Below, piece after piece: positions 33,343-42,252 of a stretch of 64,000 nucleotides of DNA. The position numbers and the translations under genes were made by a program. Where the stretch lies: assembly GCF_000948975.2 (NCBI RefSeq), contig NZ_CP059735.1, positions 3,720,001-3,784,000 on the forward strand. The letters are read 5' to 3'. The stretch is from Thalassomonas actiniarum (GTDB lineage Bacteria; Pseudomonadota; Gammaproteobacteria; Enterobacterales; Alteromonadaceae). Below the pieces are notes generated by a model. The model saw only the letters and a list, made by a program, of their open reading frames with translations. It did not search any database and was not told where the DNA came from. Each line of letters starts with the position of its first letter. Position 1 is the first letter of the stretch.

Positions 33343-34929
33343 TTAAGAGGCTTTTCGGTACATACGCTCAATTTGTGTTTGTAAAAACGCCGTCATTTGC
33401 TTTCTTTTCACCCGGCCATTGGCGGTAGTTAACTCGGGGTCGGCAAACAGGGATTCATCAAGATAAAACCAGTCTTTTACCTGGGCATAATCAGGCAAAT
33501 GAATATTCATTTTTGCCAGCATGGCGCTGATTTGTTCGTCGCTGACCAGGGCCTGCCCCGCCATCATCTGGGGTAAAATACCGGCGATGCAATATGGCTG
33601 GCTGTCGCCAAACACCAGCGCCTGGCGGATGCCGGTACAGGCATTAAGCTCTGACTCCAGCCATTCGGGATTGATATTGCGGCCAAAGCTTGAGATCAGG
33701 GTGTTTTTCTTGCGCCCGGTAATATGTAGATAGCCCTGGTTGTCGATATGGCCGATATCTCCGGTGGCGTAACTTGTTTGTCCCCAGGAACTGCGGTCTC
33801 CGGCATAACCTAAAAAGGTATTGCCGCTGACAAAGATTTCGCCATCCACCAGGCTTATCTTGACATGCTCCAGGGGTTTGCCGGCAGAGCCCGATTGATG
33901 CTCACGGCCGCTATTCAGGCTGACCACAGAAGCACACTCAGATAAACCGTAACCTTCAAAGGCGGGGATGCCTGCCTGCTGTGCCTGGCTTATCAACTTA
34001 GCTGACACCCTGGCCCCACCAACGGCAACGAATGCCAAACTTGAAGGTACCTGCCAGCCCTGCCCCGCAGACATCACCAGGCCCTTAAGTATTTCCGGCG
34101 TGGTGATAAGAGTTGACGGCTGATGACAGCTGATTTGTTTTAATAACGCCGGAAAGTCTAACGAAGAGCTGCCGCTAAAGCCCAACTCGGTTAATGAAGG
34201 CACCACCACAGTGGCTCCGCCAAGCATGGCGGCATAAATACCGGCAACATTTTCCAGTAAGGTAGATAGAGGCAACAGGCATAAGTGACGCTTAACCTTA
34301 TTGGTTAACATAGGCGCCACGGCATTTTTAAGTGATGCCGCCACCTGCCACTGCTGCTCCAGACTCAGGCAAACTCCTTTAGGCGCACCGGTAGTGCCGG
34401 AAGTAAAAGTCACTTTACTGGTATTTTCAGGCAGCAGCTCCCCCTGAGCCGATGCGCCTTTATTGGTGATCTGATAAGAAGATAATGGTGTTAATACACT
34501 CGAATATAAGCTGGAATACTCGCTTCTTTGCACCGTAAAAGCACTTTGCCCGGCATCTTGTTTACCACCTGTAACATTACCGGAAAGTAATTTACCTGAA
34601 AGCAAAGCCGGATTGTCTGTAAGAAGCAGCTGACAACCCGCGGTATTAACGCTGTGCTGAATTTGCTGTTTTGAAAAGAAAGCCGGTAAAGGCAATAAGG
34701 CGATACCCAATTGCTGACAGGCAAAGTCTACTATTACCCACTGTAAGGAATTGTCCGCCAACAGGGCGACCGAGGTGACCTTATGCTGCGCTAAGTAAAC
34801 CGTTAGCAGCTCAACTTCTTTAATAAAGGCCCGGTAGGTTAATGAAGTTTTACCGTCAGTTAATAACGCTTGTCCGGGTAAATTGTCCCAGGTATCCGCT
34901 AATCTTGTTTTGATTTCCTGCTCTGTCAT
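33343..34929 (-). CDS. AMP-dependent acyl-CoA/acyl-AMP ligase
   Basis: A 528-residue ANL-family enzyme. The P-loop is TFTSGTTGAPKGVCL (about 165-180), the adenylate-binding motif is EGYGLSECASV, and the later ATGDIGHIDNQGYLHITGRKKN motif is complete, with the last lysine in NGRVKRKQMTAF (about 515). It activates a carboxylic acid. It is first of the three-gene acid-processing set, 83 bases ahead of the diiron enzyme. The substrate is probably a fatty acid, but sequence does not decide. Confidence 0.85.
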   Translation of the reverse strand: MTEQEIKTRLADTWDNLPGQALLTDGKTSLTYRAFIKEVELLTVYLAQHKVTSVALLADNSLQWVIVDFACQQLGIALLPLPAFFSKQQIQHSVNTAGCQLLLTDNPALLSGKLLSGNVTGGKQDAGQSAFTVQRSEYSSLYSSVLTPLSSYQITNKGASAQGELLPENTSKVTFTSGTTGAPKGVCLSLEQQWQVAASLKNAVAPMLTNKVKRHLCLLPLSTLLENVAGIYAAMLGGATVVVPSLTELGFSGSSSLDFPALLKQISCHQPSTLITTPEILKGLVMSAGQGWQVPSSLAFVAVGGARVSAKLISQAQQAGIPAFEGYGLSECASVVSLNSGREHQSGSAGKPLEHVKISLVDGEIFVSGNTFLGYAGDRSSWGQTSYATGDIGHIDNQGYLHITGRKKNTLISSFGRNINPEWLESELNACTGIRQALVFGDSQPYCIAGILPQMMAGQALVSDEQISAMLAKMNIHLPDYAQVKDWFYLDESLFADPELTTANGRVKRKQMTAFLQTQIERMYRKAS

Positions 34930-35055
34930 CTTTTTACCCCTTGGTTACTGCTTGGGGTTAAAGTTAACAAGCAAATCTTAACTCAATCTTAAGAAATGGT
35001 TTTTATCTTAAGAATATTAATAAATTCCTGTTTCAGAGAATAAAATTCAAAACAA

Positions 35056-35256
35056 CTAACGGTTATTCAGCCAGGATTTTCCCGGGAGAGTCCCCTGCTG
35101 AAGAACATCCAGCTGATGCTGGAGATCGGTTAAGGCATGCGTTAGTGCCATCAAATGCCCTTGGGATTGCTGCTTTTCTGCCAGCGCCTGTTCCAGCGGC
35201 TTAAGGGAAGAATTAAAGCGTTGCAGGTTAAAACCTTTGCTGCTTGTTGCTGTCAT
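35056..35256 (-). CDS. Small uncharacterised protein beside the SulA-like gene
   Basis: A 66-residue coding frame from an ATG at 35256: MTATSSKGFNLQRFNSSLKP, then a heptad-like helix (ALAEKQQSQGHLMALTHALTDLQHQLDVLQQ) ending GKSWLNNR. The helix suggests a coiled coil. An alternative TTG start 36 bases upstream is possible. It is divergent from the SulA-like gene, with the LexA box 170 bases away, so it may or may not be damage-induced. No family is recognised. Confidence 0.45.
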   Translation of the reverse strand: MTATSSKGFNLQRFNSSLKPLEQALAEKQQSQGHLMALTHALTDLQHQLDVLQQGTLPGKSWLNNR

Positions 35257-35425
35257 ATCAAATCCGTTTAATCTTGTGGTGGTTAAGGCCAACTTTTTAA
35301 AAGCATGCTTCTGGCTTATCCCTGAGACAACTCATCTGACCTGCACTATTTTATAGTCGAAAAATTTAGCAAATTTGTCAATAAATAAACAAAACAAGCC
35401 TTGATTATTCATCCAAATCGATATA

Positions 35426-35441
35426 CTGTATAAACATACAG
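35426..35441. promoter_or_regulatory. LexA/SOS box of the SulA-like gene
   Basis: CTGTATAAACATACAG, a CTG-N10-CAG site with the usual alternating AT core, 30 bases upstream of the ATG at 35472. Confidence 0.92.
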
Positions 35442-35471
35442 CAACTTATTAATCAACCCGGGAATATAGCT

Positions 35472-35897
35472 ATGCTTGAATCTAACAATATTGATATCAA
35501 CCAGGTAAACTCAAAACAGCTGCCAAGCCCTGGAAATACCTGGTTGAATATTAAAAACATTGAAAGTCGGCAACAATGCTCAAAACAATACTCAGATATT
35601 TGTCAGCAGCATTACCAGCAAAAGAAATGGATTTTAGTGATTAACCCGGAGAAAAATGCTTTAGAATGTTTGTCGGATAGCACCTGGCTCGATACCTCAA
35701 AAATATTGCAGGTCAATACCAATAAGGTAAAAGTAAACCTGGAAAGTATCGAAAAAGCCCTGAGTAAGGGAAACTGTGCGGCGGTGATCTTATCTAACGC
35801 CAGCCTGGCGCAAGCAGAGTTATCACACCTGGCCGATTGCGCCCGTAAAGGAAAAACCCGCTGCTTTATTTTAAAAAGCTCCCATACTTTGCATTAG
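35472..35897 (+). CDS. sulA: SulA-like SOS cell-division inhibitor
   Basis: A 141-residue protein with the SulA/RecA-like core: KWILVINPEKNALECLSDSTWLDTSKILQVNTNKV, then EKALSKGNCAAVILSNASLAQAELSHLADCARKGKTRCFIL. In E. coli SulA blocks FtsZ assembly after DNA damage. A strong LexA box at 35426 supports the assignment. The Lon-degradation tail is not recognisable, and overall identity to enterobacterial SulA is low. Length is a little under the E. coli protein. Confidence 0.8.
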   Translation: MLESNNIDINQVNSKQLPSPGNTWLNIKNIESRQQCSKQYSDICQQHYQQKKWILVINPEKNALECLSDSTWLDTSKILQVNTNKVKVNLESIEKALSKGNCAAVILSNASLAQAELSHLADCARKGKTRCFILKSSHTLH

Positions 35898-35942
35898 AAT
35901 AGACAGGCGCCAGCAACGAACACTCAAATATGCAGCAATAAA

Positions 35943-35965
35943 AAAGGCGCTGATTTTAGCGCCTT
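35943..35965. terminator. Bidirectional terminator
   Basis: AAAGGCGCT and its complement AGCGCCTTT around a five-base loop, with A-rich and T-rich flanks. It separates the SulA-like gene from the convergent PEP-CTERM gene. Confidence 0.88.
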
Positions 35966-35983
35966 TATGTTTCATTTAATCAT

Positions 35984-36760
35984 TTAAGCCTTACGGCGAG
36001 ATAATAACAATAAAACTGTGCCCAAAAGTAACCAACTTTGTGGCTCTGGTACGTCTGCGGTGCTGAACACTAAGTTATCTATTCCCCCGGAGCCAGGCAT
36101 ATTAACCACCATTTTTTTAACATCAGTAATGTTACTAAACGTTTGCCGGATAAACTGACCATCTCCCACTTCAGGCACAAACATACCGGCGTGAATCTCG
36201 TTGTCGTTTTCATCAAAAAACTGAATGGCATTAAAACCGTTCATATTGTTGGTGTCTTCGGTATCAAAAAAATCAAGATTTAGAATCGAAACCAAATCGG
36301 CAAAAACAAACTCGAAATAACCCGCAGCCCTGCTGCCTTCATCATCGGGGTCGTCACAAATACCGTCGCTACAGCCATTACCGTTTTCTTGTAAGATCAA
36401 AATATTTCCCGGGTTACTCGCCCCGGTATAACCTGGTAAGTTGAGCGCACTATAACTAAAAGCACTGCCCGGATCGTTGTAATCATTATTGTTATTATTA
36501 TATTCAAGATCGCTATCATGCGAAGCGTCATTTAAGGTATCAAAAGCAACCTGGCGGTTGCTGACATCATTGCCGTTACCCACCACGCCATCAATATAAT
36601 TAACACTATTGATGGTCACGCCATGTGAGCTAAAGTACTCATCATCGATGATTTGGCCATCCTGAAAGCCATCAAAATCCAACACTATCATGCTCGCCAA
36701 AGCATTTGTCGTGGATAATGCAAATAAACCACAAATAAGAAATAAGCTTGTTCGTTTCAT
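35984..36760 (-). CDS. PEP-CTERM sorting-domain protein
   Basis: A 258-residue secreted protein. Signal peptide (FLICGLFALSTTNALA), a beta-sandwich ectodomain (MIVLDFDGFQDGQIIDDEYFSSHGVTINSVNY), and a C-terminal VPEPQSWLLLGTVLLLLSRRKA tail. That is a full PEP-CTERM signal. The domain has a Cys pair in NGCSDGICDDPDDE, which also looks like an acidic metal-binding loop. Processing by exosortase is expected from the tail. The ligand is unknown. Confidence 0.85.
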   Translation of the reverse strand: MKRTSLFLICGLFALSTTNALASMIVLDFDGFQDGQIIDDEYFSSHGVTINSVNYIDGVVGNGNDVSNRQVAFDTLNDASHDSDLEYNNNNNDYNDPGSAFSYSALNLPGYTGASNPGNILILQENGNGCSDGICDDPDDEGSRAAGYFEFVFADLVSILNLDFFDTEDTNNMNGFNAIQFFDENDNEIHAGMFVPEVGDGQFIRQTFSNITDVKKMVVNMPGSGGIDNLVFSTADVPEPQSWLLLGTVLLLLSRRKA

Positions 36761-36997
36761 ATTGATACCCTCTTTAATTTCAGGGGTATTTACGCAACAT
36801 CCGAACCAACAACATAATCATTTGATTTAATAGTATTTTTTATTTTTTGCGGCTGCTTTATCATTGTTTTGTATAGTATTTCAACACTATGCCTGTTTTA
36901 TGCAAGTAAATAATGAACTTTATATGCCTGAATAACTTAAAAGGTAATAAGTTACCGAAACTTGAAAGTCCATAGCCTCGTTAAATCAATAATAAAA

Positions 36998-37018
36998 AAA
37001 GCCGGCTAGGCCGGCTTT
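36998..37018 (-). terminator. Terminator of the SdrD-repeat protein gene
   Basis: AAAGCCGGC with its complement, three-base loop, and a long T-run (TTTTTTTATT) on the minus strand, 23 bases past the stop. Confidence 0.9.
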
Positions 37019-37040
37019 GTATAGAAATAAAACTCAATAA

Positions 37041-40000
37041 TTAAGGCGTACAGTTTAGCGTTCCGCCAGCATCGACTATACCTTCGAGTTTCCAGAGGTT
37101 AATCAAAGAACCACTATGTCCTTTGTCATCATCGTCGTCATCGCCGTGATCTCCTTTACCGTTCCCTTGCATGTTACCGCAGTCTTCCGGTCCATTCATA
37201 TGCTTGTCAGAGCAAGATAAATGAAACTTCGACTTACCAAGCAAGTGCCCTGTCTCGGCATCATGAATCAACCAGTAAACATCATTGGGTGAACCGGCAA
37301 AACCGGAGAAGCTAATTTCATCACCCGGAGCTACTATCTTCTTGCCAAGAGAAGGAGCATGACTATCTCCTTTAAAAGCCTCAACTTCTACGCTGTTATC
37401 ACCGGTCCAAAGCATGGTGAGCTCGTCTATAGGCTTAGTGCATTTGTAATGACCCGGATCTGAGCTGATATCCAGTTTTACCATGCAGCCGCCGACAAAA
37501 AATACCTTGATAATGTAGTCCTTGGGTAAGGTATGTTTGAGTTTCTTGGTAAACTCAATCTCCAGCCGTCTATACCCACCCGGCTTGATCTGGCGGTTAT
37601 TAACGTCATTGATGAAAGTATCAAATACCGCAGGTGATGAAACATTGCCATCTTTGAAAATATCACCGTTGAGTTTTATTTTCTTAACGCCGCGCTCTCC
37701 CGGGAAGGCAACTTCGATACGTTTCACCGTAAGAGGGTCGTGACCTTTATTAAAGAGTTTCCACTTAACTTTATACTCTTTTATGGTCAGTTTCTTTTCC
37801 CCTTTGGCTTTGCAATCCGGCAGTGGCTCCTTGCGGGTAACGGTTGCCGAAGCACTTGCCTCACAGGCAACCCCGGAAGGTGCCAGTCCGCCGCTGACGG
37901 TTACCGTATTGGCAAAGACATTGGTGCTATCAGGCAGCACAAACTGCTCGGCACTGGTGATAAAGACCTCATCCGGGTCAAGTACCAGGGGATCGGCTAT
38001 GGTACCCAGGACATCATCCACGGCAACGCCGGTAAAGGTTTCCGTGCTGTTGTTGGTGATGACATAACCATAATTGACATCAGCGCCGAGTGATTGCTTG
38101 CCCCGTTTGCTGGTATTAAGTGAAACCAGCTTCACACTACCGAATTTATCTGCCAGGTTTAATGGTTTAGAGCAGGAAGTATGCAACTGAACTTTTTGCA
38201 CCCGCTTGTGATTGGCATCGAAGATTTCAATCAGACTCCATGAACCAAATTCATGACGCCCGGCATTTGAAGCTGAAGCCGTGACAACATCTCCTATCAT
38301 CACGTCAGACTGATCCAAATAGACTTTATGACCGCCATCACTCACCCGGATACGTACCGGTTCTTGAGCGGGTTTAATACCGTAACATTTGGCTTTGCCC
38401 CACTGTTTATTCGGCGTGATCTCGCAGTCTCCGCCCAGGTAGTGCAAGTCCATTGACTTAATCTTACCCTTACAATGGGGTCCGGAAGGTACTTCAAATG
38501 AACAGCTATTGGTGGGGGCTGGTGGTGGTGTTGGCGCACTACAATCAAGTGTTACACCATTGCTGCCAGCCATTCCTTCAAGCAACCAACTACCGATACC
38601 ATGACCATTTCGGTCATCGTGGTCTTTATCGTCACCATCATCGTCATCTCGGTCATCATCGTCGTCATCGTCGTCATCGTCGTTTTTACGATAGTCACCT
38701 GAATAAGTGAAAGTATAGGCATAAGCACGATGGTCGCGATCATCATCGCGGTCGTCATCACAATCGTCATCATCGCAACCATGATGCGAACCATTTTTAC
38801 CCTGCGGGCTACCGCAATCCTCGGGTCCATTCATATTCTCATCAGAGCACGACAAATGAAAACTTGATATGCCCAAACGATAATGGCTACCTGCCTTAAA
38901 TATTTCCCACTCGACATCATTTTTGGCGCCGGCAAAACCACTGATAGTAACCTCATCACCCGGGGCGATATTATCAACTCTGGCCAGTACAGGATCCTTA
39001 AGTTTGCCGTAATGAGCAACTACATCAATATTCTTACTGCCATTCCAGATCATGGTAAGCTCGTCAATCGGCTTGGCATCTTTGCAAACGAAAGGATTGG
39101 TTTTCACCGGAAGGATATCACAGCTCTTGCTTACAGAAATATCACAAGCCAGCGGCTGGTAAACCCCGGCATCTATTGTCAGATCAGTTTCACCGGATGA
39201 CAAATTGGTGCAAGCACTGCGACCTGTAAACTGGTTGGCATCACTGTCTATCTCGGTATTGCTGCCAACATTAGCCGGACTGAACACAAATCCCGTGGGC
39301 AATTCAAACTCAACCAGGTAACCGCCGGGCAGTAAGTTATCAAATAAATATAAGCCATCGGCATCAGTTAAAGCACTCATGGGCATATTGACATCATCAA
39401 GCACCGGCTCACCTAAGCAGTCAAGCAGGTTCACTTTAACATCTGCTTTCCCCTGCTCATTACTCGCCTGTAAGCCGTCTTTGTCCAGATCAAGCCAGAC
39501 ATAATCTCCCAGCGCTGCTAAGCGGTAAAGCCCTGCATCCCAGGTCAGATCCGTCTCCCCTGCCTCCAGGGAAATAGTGGTAGTTTGTCCAGTTGCCGGA
39601 TCTGCATCACTGTCACTGCTATCAGAGCCAAAATCCTGCGGGCTGATAACAAATCCTGCCGGGGCAACAAACTCTACGCAGTAATCGCCGGGAATAAGTT
39701 GACTAAAACTATAGAGTCCATCGCCATCAGTCGCGGTATTATCCAGAGTGAACTCATCACCGGTATTACACTCAAGATCAGAGCCGGGATCGAGCAAGTT
39801 TACCGTAACCCCCTCTATGCCCGGTTCATCGTTATCCTGAACACCATTGGCATTTAAGTCTTCCCAGACAAAGTCTCCCAGCGCAGCTAACCGGTAAAGC
39901 CCCATATCCCAGGTCAGATCATTTTCACCCGAGTCCAGGGTAATCGTTTGTGTTTGCCCGGTTACCGGGTCGGCATCGCTATCCATAGCATCATCACCTC

Positions 40001-40874
40001 CGGCATCTTGCGGACTGACGATATAACCATCGGGAATAATGAATTCGACACAGTAGTCTGCGGGATCGAGTTCGCTAAAGCCATAAAGACCATCGGCATC
40101 GGTTGTCGTCATATCGAGCATAAGCTCATCTGAGGTATTACATACCCCGTCATCACCGGGAGCGAGCAGATTAACCGTCACGGCTTCTATGCCCGGCTCT
40201 CCCATATCCTGAATACCGTCTCTGTTAAGGTCTTCCCAAACAAGGTCCCCCAAACTGGCGGGATCTTTTGCCAGTTTCACTCCACCGATAAGTCCTTTAG
40301 CTTTGCCGCTAAAATCTACGCCAAAATCTCCGTTAAAGTTTGAGCTTTCGCTGGTCAGATCTATTCCCATATTACCAGGGTAAAATGAAGCTAAAGCCCC
40401 CCCGGTAACGGTAAATTTAAAGTCAAACAGGTCAAGACTACTGGTAGAATCTCTAAAGCCAAAAGCCGTTACCTTGCCTGAGATAAGCGTACCGGAATAA
40501 ACCACGCTGTTAAGGGTCAAGGTACCGCTGATCTGGACATCTTCTGCTGCAGCATTAGCAAGCAAAGCGCCACTATCATCTACCATGATCTGTAAATTCA
40601 ATTGACCATTACTGATAAATACCGGCACTGATGAAGAATTTTCAAGTAATGCCGTTAGCCCCGAATTCAGGCTGAATTCATCGGTCGCGGCATTATAAGA
40701 GGTTGCACCTATAGTAGTGCTGTTAAAAGAAATCAGAGGAAAATCAAGGGTATTATCCAACAAATCAGCCTGTGCAGAAGTTGTCATCGCAGCTGATATC
40801 ACAGCTGCCTTTATAACTCTCCTCACATCCGCAAGTGTTATACCCACCAAACAATAAAATCTTGATAAGAACAT
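37041..40874 (-). CDS. Large secreted SdrD B-repeat/DUF7467 protein
   Basis: A 1277-residue secreted protein from the ATG at 40874. Earlier in-frame starts up to 41000 are possible but lack ribosome sites. Signal region about 1-36 (VIKAAVISAAMTTSAQA). Next is an N-terminal domain of about 165 residues like that of the adjacent PEP-CTERM protein. Three SdrD B-type repeats follow (starting LGDLVWEDLNRDG, LGDFVWEDLNANG and LGDYVWLDLDKDG), each with a Ca-binding-like D-x-N/D-x-D loop. Two later copies of a module (PIDELTMIW or TMLW, NGPEDCG) and Asp-rich linkers complete it. It has no PEP-CTERM tail. It is probably a calcium-stabilised surface or matrix protein. Confidence 0.82.
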   Translation of the reverse strand: MFLSRFYCLVGITLADVRRVIKAAVISAAMTTSAQADLLDNTLDFPLISFNSTTIGATSYNAATDEFSLNSGLTALLENSSSVPVFISNGQLNLQIMVDDSGALLANAAAEDVQISGTLTLNSVVYSGTLISGKVTAFGFRDSTSSLDLFDFKFTVTGGALASFYPGNMGIDLTSESSNFNGDFGVDFSGKAKGLIGGVKLAKDPASLGDLVWEDLNRDGIQDMGEPGIEAVTVNLLAPGDDGVCNTSDELMLDMTTTDADGLYGFSELDPADYCVEFIIPDGYIVSPQDAGGDDAMDSDADPVTGQTQTITLDSGENDLTWDMGLYRLAALGDFVWEDLNANGVQDNDEPGIEGVTVNLLDPGSDLECNTGDEFTLDNTATDGDGLYSFSQLIPGDYCVEFVAPAGFVISPQDFGSDSSDSDADPATGQTTTISLEAGETDLTWDAGLYRLAALGDYVWLDLDKDGLQASNEQGKADVKVNLLDCLGEPVLDDVNMPMSALTDADGLYLFDNLLPGGYLVEFELPTGFVFSPANVGSNTEIDSDANQFTGRSACTNLSSGETDLTIDAGVYQPLACDISVSKSCDILPVKTNPFVCKDAKPIDELTMIWNGSKNIDVVAHYGKLKDPVLARVDNIAPGDEVTISGFAGAKNDVEWEIFKAGSHYRLGISSFHLSCSDENMNGPEDCGSPQGKNGSHHGCDDDDCDDDRDDDRDHRAYAYTFTYSGDYRKNDDDDDDDDDDRDDDDGDDKDHDDRNGHGIGSWLLEGMAGSNGVTLDCSAPTPPPAPTNSCSFEVPSGPHCKGKIKSMDLHYLGGDCEITPNKQWGKAKCYGIKPAQEPVRIRVSDGGHKVYLDQSDVMIGDVVTASASNAGRHEFGSWSLIEIFDANHKRVQKVQLHTSCSKPLNLADKFGSVKLVSLNTSKRGKQSLGADVNYGYVITNNSTETFTGVAVDDVLGTIADPLVLDPDEVFITSAEQFVLPDSTNVFANTVTVSGGLAPSGVACEASASATVTRKEPLPDCKAKGEKKLTIKEYKVKWKLFNKGHDPLTVKRIEVAFPGERGVKKIKLNGDIFKDGNVSSPAVFDTFINDVNNRQIKPGGYRRLEIEFTKKLKHTLPKDYIIKVFFVGGCMVKLDISSDPGHYKCTKPIDELTMLWTGDNSVEVEAFKGDSHAPSLGKKIVAPGDEISFSGFAGSPNDVYWLIHDAETGHLLGKSKFHLSCSDKHMNGPEDCGNMQGNGKGDHGDDDDDDKGHSGSLINLWKLEGIVDAGGTLNCTP

Positions 40875-41027
40875 TTTTTGCGCCTTATTTACTCTTGAAA
40901 ACGAGCATCCATCTCCCTGGATAGCTCGAATTTTCAAATCCATCTGCCCGCATAGCGGACTTGCCAGACACCCTGCTTCCTTTTTGTGTATAGCGATCAC
41001 TTAATCACGTTTATAAAAACTCCGTTG

Positions 41028-41669
41028 CTAATGACGACGGCGCCTTGATGCCACAAAGCCCATCAAAGCAACAGCAAACAGCAAAAGGCCCCCGGGCTCA
41101 GGCACTGTCATAGGTACCCCGGTATCAGAGCTGGCGGCCATTAAACCACTGGAAAAGTCGTTAGTGAAAAGGTTGGCGTTAAACCCGGTGTTTGTCATGA
41201 TGATGCCGCCAACAGGACCGTACATGCCCATTAAATCTCCTCCGGTAATATCCACCATAAATTCCAGCGGATCACCACCTAAATCATCAAAACCTAAATC
41301 GGTCAATAAACCCGTTAACAAAATCCCCGAGTTAAAACCTGCAGTGGTACCGGTAATAGTAAAACTACCGCCGCTTAATACACCGCTATTGTCAATTGAC
41401 GCGTTCAATGAAAAGGTGCCGCCGGCAATGGCATTATTTGCGCCATCAAAAAAATTCAATGCAAAGCCGTCGGCAGTCAACATTTCAGTGCCCATATCAT
41501 AATCAACAGTGATAAAGCTTGAGAAAATATCCGGGGCCGGTTCCAGGGTAAGCCCGAGCAAAGCCGCATTGGCAGAACTTGCCGCAAACAGACCAGCCGT
41601 AGTGATGACTATGGCCAGTCCCTTTTTAAGCTTACTTTTAAACAGTTTCAATACTTGTAGATAACTCAT
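41028..41669 (-). CDS. PEP-CTERM protein sharing a domain with the SdrD protein
   Basis: A 213-residue secreted protein (signal AIVITTAGLFAASSANA; tail TVPEPGGLLLFAVALMGFVASRRRRH). The mature domain (TVDYDMGTEMLTADGFALNFFD, GVLSGGSFTITGT, LLTGLLTDLGFDDLGGDPLEFMVDITGGDLMGMYGP, LFTNDFSSGLMAAS) aligns by eye with the N-terminal domain of the large neighbour (TLISGKVTAFGFRDSTSSLDLFDFKFTVTGGALASFYPG). The two genes are adjacent and co-oriented, and probably arose by duplication of this domain. It is expected to be sorted by exosortase. Confidence 0.85.
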   Translation of the reverse strand: MSYLQVLKLFKSKLKKGLAIVITTAGLFAASSANAALLGLTLEPAPDIFSSFITVDYDMGTEMLTADGFALNFFDGANNAIAGGTFSLNASIDNSGVLSGGSFTITGTTAGFNSGILLTGLLTDLGFDDLGGDPLEFMVDITGGDLMGMYGPVGGIIMTNTGFNANLFTNDFSSGLMAASSDTGVPMTVPEPGGLLLFAVALMGFVASRRRRH

Positions 41670-42252
41670 AATAAAACCTACTCTTTTGTCATAGTTGATA
41701 AATTCAACCGTGGTGATAATTCATTAACCCGGCTAAAACCAGGCAATTAATCATGAATGCACACATTAACAAAGTGCGCACCCGCACCGGAGTTCAGGTT
41801 TTATGCCAATTTACTCAAGCCAAGCTAGAGAGATATTTTAAACTTAAAATTCAACCCTATAATTGACACCAAAGAAACTATTGACAAAAGCATGGATATA
41901 TGGTTAGTAAAAAAGTCTGACATTCATTAAGAACCAAGTGAGTTCAAAACAAAAGTAAGAAAAAATCATTTTCTTACTTTTGTTTTTGTAAAGTTTTCAT
42001 TAAACGCATGTAGTTTTTATCAACTCAAATAAAGGATATTTGGAATCAGCGAAAGTTGGATGTTATCACCCGGATTAACGTAGAAGCTTACGCCCGGCTT
42101 GTTGAAAAATATATGGCTATTGAGCGTACTATTATTACGCAAATAACAGCTCTGGCGGCAAATGACTTTTCAACAAAGTGGAGGTTTACCAATAATTCTT
42201 CAGAATAATATTCATGCTGATACATCAGCACTTGTTCAGCGCTACTAACACC
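41670..42252. other. Intergenic stretch between the PEP-CTERM pair and the binding-protein array
   Basis: About 580 bases with no supported gene. The 41670-41860 part likely carries the promoter of the PEP-CTERM gene. From 42060 to 42200 there is a short plus-strand frame (around VITRINVEAYARLVEKYMAIERTII) that may be the relic of an inactivated gene. Confidence 0.4.

Noticed and set aside
38342-38830. Several His/Met/Thr-rich frames inside the SdrD-repeat gene
   Set aside because: They mirror the GAT/GAC repeats of the real gene in other frames.
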